Position numbers and translations under genes: made by a program. 40,114 nucleotides of DNA. Source: a virus. The notes beneath the pieces were generated by a model. The model had not been told where the DNA came from. It saw only the letters and a program-made list of their open reading frames with translations, and did no database searches. The DNA is taken from the IMG/VR virus record IMGVR_UViG_3300042946_000698, positions 1 to 40,114 of that record; one strand, given 5' to 3'. Each line of letters starts with the position of its first letter. Position 1 is the stretch's first letter. Of this stretch, positions 26,547 to 35,299 are shown one piece after another.

Positions 26547-27058
26547 TATATTCCTCTAAATTCGTTTTCACTCACATAAGTCGCAACAATACTTCTATAA
26601 AAAGGTTTGTAACCCGCGTACGAATGGCGGTTATCTGACCTAACATATCCGTCATCACTTACCACATAATACCTAACTCTATCTTCAGTTTCGTAGTAAC
26701 CCAAATAATCACCTTGGAATATTTCAACACCCAATTCATCAAGGGTTTTTTGGTATAATGAGAATTTCATATTACCAGGTTCTTGTAATTCAACTCGAGA
26801 ATTTCCGTAATTTTTAGAGGTTGGAGCCATTACTTGAACTAATCCTTGTAATTCAACAGGTGCCAAAAATTGGATTCCATCTTTAACAACTTCTCCATAC
26901 ACATCATCCGTTTTGGTCTTTGTTCTATCTATTCGATAAAGAATGACTGTAAAGTTCATATCTCCGATTAACCATTCCTCACCCATACCGATATCTAAAG
27001 CGTAATCCTCCGCACCGAAAAATTTACCTAACCTTGTTATTGGAACTAATTTTTGCAT
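26546..27058 (-). CDS. Hypothetical protein, probably virion structural
   Basis: A 170-aa protein that I cannot assign. It is beta-rich, with DMNFTVILYRIDRTKTKTDD, then VYGEVVKDGIQFLAPVEL. Later come VEIFQGDYLGYYETEDRVRY followed by YVVSDD, the kind of pattern seen in small head-tail or baseplate adaptor proteins. It lacks the I-x-E tag of its downstream neighbours (it begins MQKLVPITRLG). It starts one base after the preceding stop and overlaps the next start by one base. The operon also encodes two tagged paralogues. Confidence 0.5.
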   Translation of the reverse strand: MQKLVPITRLGKFFGAEDYALDIGMGEEWLIGDMNFTVILYRIDRTKTKTDDVYGEVVKDGIQFLAPVELQGLVQVMAPTSKNYGNSRVELQEPGNMKFSLYQKTLDELGVEIFQGDYLGYYETEDRVRYYVVSDDGYVRSDNRHSYAGYKPFYRSIVATYVSENEFRGI

Positions 27059-27059
27059 C

Positions 27060-27380
27060 TCAATTATCTTTTAATCTATTATAATATGATTCTGATATAA
27101 TGCTTGAATTATTTATAATTACATTAACATCAAAATAGGTTTTTATTGTTTTAATTATTTGGTTATTCCAATAATATCTAGACGGTTTACTAACTTCAAA
27201 TGGATTAATTTTTAAAAATTCACTATCATCAGGAACAACATATTCTACATACATATAATATTCATTTCCATGAATATCTAATGGGTCTAACTTAAACTCT
27301 ATAAAAGAAACACCATTTGGTTTAATGACATTTATCATTTTACCAATCATTTTTTCTAATTGTCGTTGATTCATTTTCAT
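27060..27380 (-). CDS. Hypothetical protein at the head of the accessory operon
   Basis: A 106-aa protein without recognised motifs. The N-terminus (MKMNQRQLEKMIGKMINVIK) is an amphipathic basic helix; MNQRQ at the second Met (27374) is an alternative start. The rest has two acidic beta segments (DIHGNEYYMYVEYVVPDD) and a helix near WNNQIIKTIKTYF. It is divergent from the SNF2 gene; the starts are 54 nt apart. The minus-strand TATTTAT motif at 27387-27393 ends 6 nt before the ATG at 27380. Confidence 0.5.
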   Translation of the reverse strand: MKMNQRQLEKMIGKMINVIKPNGVSFIEFKLDPLDIHGNEYYMYVEYVVPDDSEFLKINPFEVSKPSRYYWNNQIIKTIKTYFDVNVIINNSSIISESYYNRLKDN

Positions 27381-27382
27381 AT

Positions 27383-27414
27383 ATTGATAAATACTCCGTT
27401 ATCAACTATATTTA
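27383..27414 (+). promoter_or_regulatory. Host-type promoter of the SNF2 helicase gene
   Basis: On the plus strand, ATTG (27383-27386), a 20-nt spacer and TATATTTA (27407-27414) resemble the -33/-7 arrangement found before gene 32 and the DNA polymerase gene. A start near 27421 would give a leader of about 14 nt before the ATG at 27435. Confidence 0.4.
27387..27393 (-). promoter_or_regulatory. Late-type motif before the 106-aa gene
   Basis: The minus strand reads GTATTTATCAATATATG, with the core ending 6 nt before the start codon. It overlaps the spacer of the divergent SNF2 promoter, so the two may compete. A second copy in the same direction (ATATTTAT) lies at 27417-27424. Confidence 0.4.
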
Positions 27415-27434
27415 ACATAAATATTTTTGAATTA

Positions 27435-29186
27435 ATGGATGTAAGCTTAGAATCGAAAGCATTGACACTATTGGAGACCTATGATGGTGGTAATAATTAC
27501 CTAATCGAATTAAAACGTAAGTCACAATTAAACCGAAAGTTTTACCCAACAAGAAGTCAATCAGAATACATTATAAATAACCACGATAAACAACCCAAAG
27601 TCGCAAAGAAATGGGTAATACTTGACGCATACTTCGCCCAAAAACTAGCCGACGATAAATTATATACCGAAATTCCACAAAAAATATGGGTCGAAAAACT
27701 ATTGTGTGATAAAGATAAAGCATATCATATTTGGGGTAAAGTATTTGAAAAAGAAGAATTACATCACTTTTGGTTACCAAAAGCGGCAATCATCAAAGAC
27801 AATAGTGTTAAAGATGTTGTAATTGATTATTCCAAATATTCTAACCGTCCTCCTCTTGACCACCAAAAAGAAGCAATCCAAAAATTAGTTGAAAACAAAA
27901 AGTTTATATTAGCCGATGATATGGGATTGGGTAAAACCACCTCAACAATTATTGCGGCATTAGAAACCGGAGCAAAAAAGATTTTAATTATTTGTCCGGC
28001 AACTCTTAAAATTAACTGGAAACGAGAAATTGAAAATTATTCAGACCGAAGTATATTCATATCCGAAGGAAAACAATTTAGTACCGAAGATGATTTTGTT
28101 ATCATTAATTATGATATTATAAAAAATTTCCACGACCCAAAGAAAAAAGATGAGTCGTTAATTTTAATGTCAAAATTTGATTTGATTATTATTGATGAAG
28201 CACATTATATTAAAAATGCTCAAGCCCAAAGAACTAAACTTATCAATGATATAACCAAAAGTGTTGATAGATTATGGTTGTTAACCGGTACACCTATGAC
28301 ATCTCGTCCAATTGATTATTTTAATCTACTTAGTTTAATTGATTCTCCTGTTTCCAAAAACTGGATGGCGTATGCCATTAGATATTGTGCGGGTTTTCAA
28401 TTCAAAGTTGGTCCAAGAAAAATATGGAATGTTCAAGGAGCATCAAACCTTGAAGAATTGAGAGATAGAACTGCGGGTTTAACCCTTCGTAGATTAAAAG
28501 AAAATGTTTTGGATTTACCCGATAAGATTATTACTCCAGTGTATTTGAGATTGAAATCAAAAATGTATGAAGAAGTCATGGGAGAATACTACAATTGGTA
28601 CGAAAAAAACCCTGAGGAGTCAAAATCACTTACCGTTCAATTCACAAAATTAACTAAAGTTCGTCAAATTATTGCAGATGAAAAAATATCTCAAACAATT
28701 GAAATCGCTGAGAATATTATAGAACAAGGAAAGAAAGTAATTATTTTTTGTAATTTTACAGATTCATTAAATAAAATAACAGAACACTTTGGTAAAGTGG
28801 CGGTTAAACTTGATGGTTCAATGTCCAAAGTTGAAAGACAATTTAGTGTTGACCAATTCCAAGAAAATGAAAAGATAAAAGTATTTGTTGGAAATATTAA
28901 AGCAGCAGGTGTGGGTATTACTTTAACTTCCGGTGAAGCGGCAATCTTTAACGACTTATCATTTTTACCTTCAGACCATGCACAAGCCGAAGATAGGGCG
29001 TATAGATATGGTCAAAAAAATAATGTATTAGTTTATTACCCGATATTTGAAAATACAATTGAAGGTATTATCTACGACATCCTCAATAATAAAAAACAAG
29101 TAATCGCAACTGTTATGGGTGATAACCAAAGTACTACGGATACCGCAGAAGAAATTCTTAAGAGAATTAATGAAATGCGTCATTAA
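27435..29186 (+). CDS. SNF2-family DNA helicase/translocase
   Basis: 583 aa from the ATG at 27435 (MDVSLESK). The longer frame from 27360 would cross the divergent promoter region and adds unrelated residues. All SNF2 motifs are present: Q-like HQKEAIQKL, motif I DDMGLGKTTST (about residue 160), motif II IIDEAHYIKN (about 250), motif III LLTGTPM (about 281), motif V around GVGITLTSG, and motif VI AEDRAYRYGQ (about 518). The N-terminal about 130 residues are a separate region with basic strands. SNF2 proteins move along double-stranded DNA or remodel protein-DNA complexes; T4-like phages use such translocases at replication and recombination forks. SMARCAL1-like fork remodelling is a guess from domain layout. 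A 20-nt-spaced promoter lies upstream. Confidence 0.8.
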   Translation: MDVSLESKALTLLETYDGGNNYLIELKRKSQLNRKFYPTRSQSEYIINNHDKQPKVAKKWVILDAYFAQKLADDKLYTEIPQKIWVEKLLCDKDKAYHIWGKVFEKEELHHFWLPKAAIIKDNSVKDVVIDYSKYSNRPPLDHQKEAIQKLVENKKFILADDMGLGKTTSTIIAALETGAKKILIICPATLKINWKREIENYSDRSIFISEGKQFSTEDDFVIINYDIIKNFHDPKKKDESLILMSKFDLIIIDEAHYIKNAQAQRTKLINDITKSVDRLWLLTGTPMTSRPIDYFNLLSLIDSPVSKNWMAYAIRYCAGFQFKVGPRKIWNVQGASNLEELRDRTAGLTLRRLKENVLDLPDKIITPVYLRLKSKMYEEVMGEYYNWYEKNPEESKSLTVQFTKLTKVRQIIADEKISQTIEIAENIIEQGKKVIIFCNFTDSLNKITEHFGKVAVKLDGSMSKVERQFSVDQFQENEKIKVFVGNIKAAGVGITLTSGEAAIFNDLSFLPSDHAQAEDRAYRYGQKNNVLVYYPIFENTIEGIIYDILNNKKQVIATVMGDNQSTTDTAEEILKRINEMRH

Positions 29187-29192
29187 ACCAAC

Positions 29193-29223
29193 TTTGGATT
29201 ATTTATATGTAATGGATAATCCA
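29193..29223 (+). promoter_or_regulatory. 9-bp inverted repeat around a TTATTTAT motif before the SOD fusion gene
   Basis: TTGGATTAT (29193-29201) and ATAATCCAA (29215-29223) are perfect inverted repeats separated by 13 nt and ending 5 nt before the ATG at 29229. The spacer contains the end of TTATTTAT (29198-29205). There is no T-tract, so it is not a terminator. It may be an operator or an RNA hairpin controlling translation. Confidence 0.45.
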
Positions 29224-29228
29224 ATTAT

Positions 29229-30761
29229 ATGAAAAAAACAGAAGAACAAATTCAACAGATTCAAAAAACAATCCTTGAGGGTCACGTACTTAAGGAAAAA
29301 TATATGTTGATTACAGAAATGAAGAAAATAGGAATTGAAAAATTACCTTATTCTTACTCAGCCTTGAAACAATTCATCGACCCCGAAACGATGGAGTTTC
29401 ACTACAACAAACATTATAAAGGTTACGTGGATAAACTTAACGACGCTCTGTCAAAGAAAAAATACGGGGATTTAGAGTTATTACAAATTATCAAAACAAT
29501 AAGTCGATTCGATAAGACTATAAGAAATAACGCAGGTGGTGCCTTCAATCACGCATTATTTTGGAATATGTTGTCACCAACACCAACAAAACTTAAAGGA
29601 GAACTTCATAAAAAAATTATCAAACAATATGGAGGGTTCCCCCAATTCAAAAAAGAATTTGAAAAAATTGCAAAAGAAAGATTTGGTTCCGGATGGGTTT
29701 GGTTGATTTTAACATCAAAGAATACTTTGAAGATTATGTCAACACCAAATCAAGACAATCCACTAATGAATGTTATTGAAGGTGGTGGATTTCCATTATT
29801 AGGTTTAGATTTATGGGAACATGCTTATTATCTAAAATATAGAAACAAAAGAGATGAATACATTTCAAATTTTTGGAAAGTTGTTAATTGGGATTTTGTT
29901 TCAAAATTATATGATATGAAAATGGAAACAAAACTTCTTGAAACAACAAAAATGAAACAAATTATTAGTGAAAGTAAATCCAATATGTGTTCATCAACTG
30001 AGAATGAATTTTATAGAAATTTATTCAATACAAACCAAGATGTTAAATGGACTTATATGCATGGGATAAATAAGATTATGAAAGAGGTTTTTGCTGAAAA
30101 TTATATCAGTAATCCTCAAAGAGACCAAATGCCCGGTGTATATAATTTAGAAAAAGAAGGTAGGTCAGTTATTAATAAGTTAAATACTAATTATACCACA
30201 TTTTGTCTTTTATTGAGTGATTTAAATACTGTAATAACAAAACTTACCAAAAAATCACCAATTAATTTCAAAAACAAAACACCTCAAGAACAAGTTAAAG
30301 AAACTAACCGAATGGTTGCAGCATTAGATTATTTCAAATTTAGAATTTTCGATAAAGATAGTTCAACCTTCCAAAATTTAATGAAAGTTTTAACTGAAAG
30401 AGATGCGGTTGGTTCTAAAAGAGAGGAAATCACCGCGGCAATTTTAAGAAGATTTTTTGGAAAAGGTGTTAAAGTTGAGATTGTCGGTGAATTAGGTAGT
30501 AAAAAAGATGGTATTGAAGGTGTGGATATTGAAATAACTAAGGACGGAAAAAAACAAACAGCACAAGTCAAACCTTATAGAAACAAAATAATAACTGATG
30601 ATGGAATATCTCTTGAAGGTACGGGTAGCGTAAAAAATTATAAAACTGATTTGATGATATTTCAAAAAGGAAAAAGTGTATTAGTTTTCAATGAAAAACC
30701 AATTATAGTTAATGGTAATTTTTTATTTCCACTTGACTCATTAATATATGACATAAATTAA
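29229..30761 (+). CDS. Superoxide dismutase fused to a PD-(D/E)XK nuclease-like domain
   Basis: A 510-aa protein. Residues about 38-235 are an iron/manganese superoxide dismutase with all four metal ligands: H58 (MEFHYNKHY), H108 (AGGAFNHALFW), D194 and H198 (LGLDLWEHAYY). Gln in NQDNPL (Q175) and the AGG-FNH context are of manganese type. The normal SOD ending (KVVNWDFVSKLY) is followed by a second module. Residue 242 starts MKQIISE-SKSN, a tag like those at the N-termini of other genes here. The last part has an E399/E400 helix, GVDIEI (D433) and QVK (446-448), the layout of a PD-(D/E)XK nuclease. SOD removes superoxide; the nuclease substrate is unknown. ATG 29952 could also start the second module alone. 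Confidence 0.75.
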   Translation: MKKTEEQIQQIQKTILEGHVLKEKYMLITEMKKIGIEKLPYSYSALKQFIDPETMEFHYNKHYKGYVDKLNDALSKKKYGDLELLQIIKTISRFDKTIRNNAGGAFNHALFWNMLSPTPTKLKGELHKKIIKQYGGFPQFKKEFEKIAKERFGSGWVWLILTSKNTLKIMSTPNQDNPLMNVIEGGGFPLLGLDLWEHAYYLKYRNKRDEYISNFWKVVNWDFVSKLYDMKMETKLLETTKMKQIISESKSNMCSSTENEFYRNLFNTNQDVKWTYMHGINKIMKEVFAENYISNPQRDQMPGVYNLEKEGRSVINKLNTNYTTFCLLLSDLNTVITKLTKKSPINFKNKTPQEQVKETNRMVAALDYFKFRIFDKDSSTFQNLMKVLTERDAVGSKREEITAAILRRFFGKGVKVEIVGELGSKKDGIEGVDIEITKDGKKQTAQVKPYRNKIITDDGISLEGTGSVKNYKTDLMIFQKGKSVLVFNEKPIIVNGNFLFPLDSLIYDIN

Positions 30762-30772
30762 CATTTAATAAT

Positions 30773-30780
30773 ATATTTAT
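30773..30780 (+). promoter_or_regulatory. Late-type motif before the neck-like gene
   Basis: The plus strand reads ATATTTATAGTTATG, with the core ending 4 nt before the ATG at 30785. The same 4-nt distance is seen before the genes at 35363 and 36543. Confidence 0.4.
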
Positions 30781-30784
30781 AGTT

Positions 30785-31909
30785 ATGGCAGTTATACCGG
30801 AACCAGAAAGAAGTAAAATTTATACGAGAGTAAAACATCAGTTAGGTGCTCCACTAAGAAGTGTTGAGTTAGAAGACGAAATGATGGACTCGTTAATGGA
30901 ATTATCTATCGGAGATTACGAAGAATATGTTCTTCAGTGGTTGATAGATAGTCAGTGGGTTAATTTAGTTAACCTTAACATGAACGAAAAATCAGTTGCA
31001 AAAGCACTGATTACTAGAACTATGGACTTTGAACAACAATTTAGTTATTCATACTCTAAAATTGTTGGTCTTCAAACCGAAGGTCCATGGGTACTAAAGA
31101 AAGATTATTTTATATTAAGTGCGAATACTCAAACTTATGAAATACCTGCAGGTCGAGAAGTGAACGAATTACTTTGGTTTAGTGACCAAGCATGGACTGC
31201 ATTTGGTTTAGGCGGTATGGCAGGAGGATTTGGAGGTGTTGGTCTTGGAGCCAACGAAGCCGGATTCGCCCAAATGGGATACCAAGGGTCATACTTCATG
31301 ATGTCAGGTTTTGACTACCTTATTAGAATGCAAGAGGCAAATATTCTTAATAGAATTTTAGGAGGGTCATTAACTTATAGAATTACCGGATTACCTGATG
31401 GTAAAAAAATGATTCATTTATATAATACACCGGGAGGTAAATTTAATTGGTCTAATTATAATGCATATGTTGGTAAAGCGGTTTGGTATTGGTATTATGA
31501 TGTGACACCTGATAACAGAGCAGATTGTTTAAAAAACAACCCTGATGTTATTAAATTACCAACTGATGTTCCATTAGAAGAATTAAGTTGGGAAGACTTA
31601 AACGTACCGGGTCAACAATGGGTTAGAAGATGGTTTACCGCTTATTGTAAAGAAACCTTGGCAAGAGTACGAGGAAAATATAGTGGTAATCTTAAAACTC
31701 CTGACAGTGAATTAGTTATGGATTATCAATCATTACTTACTGAGGCAAAAGATGAAAAAACAAAATTAATTGAAGAACTCACCGGTGCTGAAGGATGGTT
31801 AACCAGATTAAGACCTGAAAAAGTAATGGAAAGAGAAGCGTTATTGGCTGAAAACTTAAATAAACAAATGAAATTTAGAGCGATGCCTCGACAAATATAT
31901 GTAATATAA
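30785..31909 (+). CDS. Virion structural protein, possibly neck protein (gp13-like)
   Basis: A 374-aa protein. The N-terminus, with KIYTRVKHQLGAPLRSVELE then DEMMDSLMELSIGDYEEYV, has the LGAP-x-x-x-VEL plus acidic helix pattern that I associate with head completion or neck proteins of T4-like phages (gp13). A Gly-rich segment lies in the middle (GLGGMAGGFGGVGLGANEAG). The C-terminal part is helical and charged, ending with RAMPRQIYVI. A neck protein would seal the filled head and receive the tail. It is transcribed opposite to the tail genes; the next small gene starts 4 nt after its stop. I cannot exclude another virion role. Confidence 0.45.
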   Translation: MAVIPEPERSKIYTRVKHQLGAPLRSVELEDEMMDSLMELSIGDYEEYVLQWLIDSQWVNLVNLNMNEKSVAKALITRTMDFEQQFSYSYSKIVGLQTEGPWVLKKDYFILSANTQTYEIPAGREVNELLWFSDQAWTAFGLGGMAGGFGGVGLGANEAGFAQMGYQGSYFMMSGFDYLIRMQEANILNRILGGSLTYRITGLPDGKKMIHLYNTPGGKFNWSNYNAYVGKAVWYWYYDVTPDNRADCLKNNPDVIKLPTDVPLEELSWEDLNVPGQQWVRRWFTAYCKETLARVRGKYSGNLKTPDSELVMDYQSLLTEAKDEKTKLIEELTGAEGWLTRLRPEKVMEREALLAENLNKQMKFRAMPRQIYVI

Positions 31910-31913
31910 TTTT

Positions 31914-32249
31914 ATGGCAATAGTAAAATCAATACCCTCAAGAAAAATTATAAATGGTGAAGTAATTAACACGTCCGAGGTTTCAGTAGTTTCTGAAACT
32001 GAATACAAAACAAATGGAGAAAGTTGTATAATAGTAAGAGGTGTTACACAATCAACCATAACTTTAGACTCAATAACTACAGACCATGTTGTTATAAAAT
32101 GTATGGTTAATACAGTAATAAAACCAGACCTTGGAAAAATAGATGAAGAATATGATGAAATAGGTGCAGATACATTTTCATGTATTGAGTTTAGGTTTGT
32201 ATCGGGAAATTGGTATGTACTTTCATCTGATGGATTAAAACAATCATAA
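31914..32249 (+). CDS. Small protein of unknown function, probably virion structural
   Basis: A 111-aa protein, predicted almost all beta (TSEVSVVSETEYKTNGESCI, then IVRGVTQSTITLDSITTDHV). It begins 4 nt after the neck-like gene and ends just before a bidirectional terminator. I do not recognise the family; the even beta content suits a small virion decoration or fibre-base protein. Confidence 0.5.
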   Translation: MAIVKSIPSRKIINGEVINTSEVSVVSETEYKTNGESCIIVRGVTQSTITLDSITTDHVVIKCMVNTVIKPDLGKIDEEYDEIGADTFSCIEFRFVSGNWYVLSSDGLKQS

Positions 32250-32251
32250 AT

Positions 32252-32282
32252 AAAAAAAGGGTCGAATTCGACCCTTTTTTTT
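32252..32282. terminator. Bidirectional terminator between convergent genes
   Basis: GGGTCGAATTCGACCC (32259-32274) is a perfect palindrome, flanked by seven A on the left and eight T on the right. It works as an intrinsic terminator for both the plus-strand 111-aa gene and the minus-strand DNA polymerase gene, whose stop codons lie within a few nucleotides. Confidence 0.9.
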
Positions 32283-32283
32283 A

Positions 32284-35007
32284 TCACACCATATTCAATT
32301 TTTCTTCCCATCCTTCTTCCGCAAGTTCATACATATAATCGGGAGATAATCCTCTTTTTTCCCAATATTTTAACTCTTGTTCTGTAACATCAAGAACATC
32401 TTCCTGTAATCTATCTTGGTCTCCTTCTCCTAAAGGATGTCCGTTAATCAGTTCACATTGTGATTTTGTAAAAATACCTCTTTTCGATGGGTCATTAACA
32501 ATCAGGTTCTTTCTTACCTCATCTTGAAATACAACCATTAGAGGTTCTATTCTTTTATTAAAAGTTGTGATTGCTCTTGGTACATTATAATCCCCTTTCA
32601 AATCAGGGTCGTTTTCTAAAATGTCTTTGTCCAACATATAACAATTAAGTTGAACTCCATCTCCTTTCTTTTGAACATCTCCGTGAGATGCTCTTAGTCC
32701 ATTATTAACATACATTATTACGTCACCCAAACTCACTTTTAGATTTTGTTGTAGTGCTAATTCCATATGAGCCATTCGAGACATACTATTACCTGCCTTT
32801 GTTTTAGTTGTAAGTCGTTTCTTATAATCTTCAATACTTAATTTTACTTTGGCTCTTTGAGCAATTTTACTTAAAGAAATTTGTTTATCATAAATTTTTT
32901 GTAAATATTCATAATAATATTCCACAAATCCGTGACCATTTCCTTCAAGTAATAACTTGACACCTTTATCCAAAAATTCCTCAATATATAAAGGTAGTTT
33001 TTTAGATTTAATAGTATTTCCGGTAAGTTTAATTTTACCTTTTGAATCCATAACTGCATAATTCTTACGAGCCAAATTTATTGTTGAAGGCCAAACACCG
33101 TCCGTATCCAAAGCCATTTCACCTCTCATAAAAGTATCATTATATTCGGCAACATCCGCCTCAGGACCATAATATTCTTTACCTATTTTAACTTTCCAAT
33201 TTAATCCTCGACCTATATAAACTCTATCTTTAGCCTCATCAGGTGTTGAGAAGTTAACCCCGTCCGTATCCATTACCAGTGGAACATAACCTTTTGACAT
33301 AAAAAACTTAATCATTTGACGAAGATATTGTCTTCCGGTACAAGTTATTTGTTCACCCATATACATGTCACCCCAAGCAAACACCTGTGGAGCCGATAAT
33401 GCACCAAACATACTATTGATGAAAATTTTAATAGGTAATTGTTTATTACCATACGATTCTGATTTTGCCTTATCTATTTCATAATACTCCTCAGCTAATT
33501 GTTTATATTTGATACGAGTATTACGGAAATAAGTTAACATACCTTTCATTGCTCCGGTAACATCACAATCAGGGAATACGTCATGTACTAATTGAATTGA
33601 GGGGTATAGGGAACTAAAGTCAAGTTTTAGTACATTCTTACTATAACCAACTTTTAATAGTCTTGAAAGACCTCCTACGAAGTCAGTTTTAGCTTCTTTT
33701 GCTGGAATTGCCAACCCATTCTTATATGACCATGCTAACATTAACATCTTCCATAGAGTTGCGGTTCCCATGGTTGAAACCCTTTCATATGTCGTTGGAA
33801 TCATTGCCGCCAACAAAAATGAACCTTGATTGAACTCTTGGTCAACTTTAAGAGTTTCATCTAAGTCATCGTCAAGATACTTTTCAACCAATTTATCTCC
33901 TGTAATTTTTTTGTAAATGTCCGTACGTCTTGAACAAACACCATCAATTTTTTCATCGACACCAACTTTCTTGTAATTACCATTAGTAGTATTCATCCAA
34001 AACTCATCTTTATTTGCGTAGAATGGACCAATATCTAAGTGGTCAATATAGACACGACTTGGAGATTCGGCATTAATATATTTGGTGATGTATTTTAATC
34101 CTGCCGCTTTAATACTTGAGTTGATTGCTTGAGCTCTACGAACCGCATGAATAATATCAATTACATTATATCCCCAAATAGAAGTTTGGGTATAAGTTTC
34201 AACCTCATTCGCTAATTTCAACATACCATCTTTACGAGTATATGAATGGTTAGGGTTTAATGATTTACAAACTTTCTTTAAATCAATCCCTAATATCTTA
34301 CTTCTTTCAAATATCCAATGCCAGTCAAAGTTTGCTGAGTTATACCCACCAATAATAGATGGTTTAAGTTCGTTAATTACTTTGAAGAATTCGATGATTG
34401 CACCCTTTTCTTCATTTTCATCAGTACATTCGATTACTCTATGGTAACCTTTATTGGTTTTAATCCCAATCATGAAGATACGACCGTCCTTAGGTTCAAG
34501 TGCTGTCGTCTCCAAGTCATATACCATTCGAGTAACCTCGTTATAGTTTTCAAACCCTTTAAATAATCTCTTTTCTTTGGATACAAGGTATTGTTCCACC
34601 GGAGATAGAAGTGTTATCTTATCCTTAGCTTTGTCACCCCATGGGTCACATCCACCATCCCTAAAGAATTGGATAAGTTCTCGGTACCCTTTCATAGACT
34701 TAACCATAAAGGTTAAACCTTTTTCAAGACGTTCGTTCCCGTGAGTTTCTAATTTCTCAATTAGAATCCCATACTTGGTCATCGCCTCTTTCTGAGCGGC
34801 TTTCGAGTCGTTATAAAATTTTAGATTTTTTAAATCACCTACCCAAGCGAACGGGGTAAAAGTGTCTTTACGGATTTCTTTCCCTTTTCCGGGAATCTCC
34901 TTAATTTTGTAGATACAGTTGTCTCGGTAATCATACTCGATTGCAACTATAAATTCTTCCGGGTCATTCCCATGTAGGAATGCCTCAATTTCTTCACTAT
35001 TAATCAT
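32284..35007 (-). CDS. 43: Family B DNA polymerase, gp43-like
   Basis: 907 aa, close to the 898 aa of T4 gp43. The exonuclease motifs are Exo I VYDLETTAL (about residue 165), Exo II GYNSANFDWHW (about 225) and a likely Exo III region around residues 360-390. The polymerase motifs are A KLDFSSLYPSI (about 459), B KIFINSMFGALSAP (about 524) and C VMDTDGVNFS (about 580). The glycine after motif C's second aspartate replaces the usual serine, as in some phage polymerases. It is the replicative polymerase and works with gp32. The gene has a host-type promoter at 35074-35105, with a long leader, and shares the bidirectional terminator at its 3' end. The length and motifs argue for a complete, active enzyme. 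Confidence 0.92.
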   Translation of the reverse strand: MINSEEIEAFLHGNDPEEFIVAIEYDYRDNCIYKIKEIPGKGKEIRKDTFTPFAWVGDLKNLKFYNDSKAAQKEAMTKYGILIEKLETHGNERLEKGLTFMVKSMKGYRELIQFFRDGGCDPWGDKAKDKITLLSPVEQYLVSKEKRLFKGFENYNEVTRMVYDLETTALEPKDGRIFMIGIKTNKGYHRVIECTDENEEKGAIIEFFKVINELKPSIIGGYNSANFDWHWIFERSKILGIDLKKVCKSLNPNHSYTRKDGMLKLANEVETYTQTSIWGYNVIDIIHAVRRAQAINSSIKAAGLKYITKYINAESPSRVYIDHLDIGPFYANKDEFWMNTTNGNYKKVGVDEKIDGVCSRRTDIYKKITGDKLVEKYLDDDLDETLKVDQEFNQGSFLLAAMIPTTYERVSTMGTATLWKMLMLAWSYKNGLAIPAKEAKTDFVGGLSRLLKVGYSKNVLKLDFSSLYPSIQLVHDVFPDCDVTGAMKGMLTYFRNTRIKYKQLAEEYYEIDKAKSESYGNKQLPIKIFINSMFGALSAPQVFAWGDMYMGEQITCTGRQYLRQMIKFFMSKGYVPLVMDTDGVNFSTPDEAKDRVYIGRGLNWKVKIGKEYYGPEADVAEYNDTFMRGEMALDTDGVWPSTINLARKNYAVMDSKGKIKLTGNTIKSKKLPLYIEEFLDKGVKLLLEGNGHGFVEYYYEYLQKIYDKQISLSKIAQRAKVKLSIEDYKKRLTTKTKAGNSMSRMAHMELALQQNLKVSLGDVIMYVNNGLRASHGDVQKKGDGVQLNCYMLDKDILENDPDLKGDYNVPRAITTFNKRIEPLMVVFQDEVRKNLIVNDPSKRGIFTKSQCELINGHPLGEGDQDRLQEDVLDVTEQELKYWEKRGLSPDYMYELAEEGWEEKLNMV

Positions 35008-35073
35008 ATGTTTTATTTAGGAGTGGTTTATTGGCAATCACTTAGTTGTGAAGTTTACCTTACTCATCGTAAA

Positions 35074-35105
35074 TAAATATAAAGATATTATCCTGATAAA
35101 TCAAA
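35074..35105 (-). promoter_or_regulatory. Host-type promoter of the DNA polymerase gene
   Basis: On the minus strand, TTTG (35102-35105), a 20-nt spacer and TATATTTA (35074-35081) match TTTG-N17-23-TAnnTTTG except for the final A. It lies about 66 nt before the ATG at 35007. The downstream element also contains ATATTTAT, so both promoter classes could act here. Confidence 0.55.
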
Positions 35106-35117
35106 TACCCTTAAAAT

Positions 35118-35142
35118 AAAAAAAAACCTCATCTGAGGTTTT
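35118..35142 (-). terminator. Terminator of the 38-aa protein gene
   Basis: AAAACCTC (35123-35130), loop ATCT, GAGGTTTT (35135-35142) form an 8-bp stem, followed on the minus strand by a T-run (nine A on the plus strand, 35118-35126, partly in the stem). The stop codon of the 38-aa gene overlaps the stem, so the transcript ends immediately after the gene. Confidence 0.8.
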
Positions 35143-35257
35143 ATTTATACGACACTTTCTTGTGTTTATCTTTTCGGTTATATGTCTTTTTACTTTTTTG
35201 AACCGATGGTCTTGATGCCATCCATATCTCTTGCATTGTGAAGGTAATTGTTTTCAT
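35141..35257 (-). CDS. 38-aa lysine-rich protein
   Basis: The minus-strand ATG at 35257 opens 38 codons ending at TAA 35141-35143: MKTITFTMQEIWMASRPSVQ followed by KSKKTYNRKDKHKKVSYK. The second half is strongly basic with eight lysines in 18 residues; the first half is hydrophobic, with a second Met at 8 and a third at 13. A strong host-type promoter lies about 45-75 nt upstream and a terminator follows, so the frame forms its own short transcription unit, consistent with an early protein. It may bind nucleic acid or a host protein. Nothing in the sequence shows a family. Confidence 0.6.
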   Translation of the reverse strand: MKTITFTMQEIWMASRPSVQKSKKTYNRKDKHKKVSYK

Positions 35258-35299
35258 AGTTTCTGTATGTGTTAAGGTTATTGTTTCATTTTGATAGGA

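Noticed and set aside
27360-27434. In-frame extension of the SNF2 gene to an earlier ATG at 27360
   Set aside because: It crosses the start of the divergent 106-aa gene and the promoter at 27383-27414, and its residues have no SNF2 similarity. ATG 27435 is better placed.
31856-32311. 151-codon minus-strand frame opposite the 111-aa gene
   Set aside because: It lies opposite two well-supported genes and across the bidirectional terminator, so it is a shadow frame.
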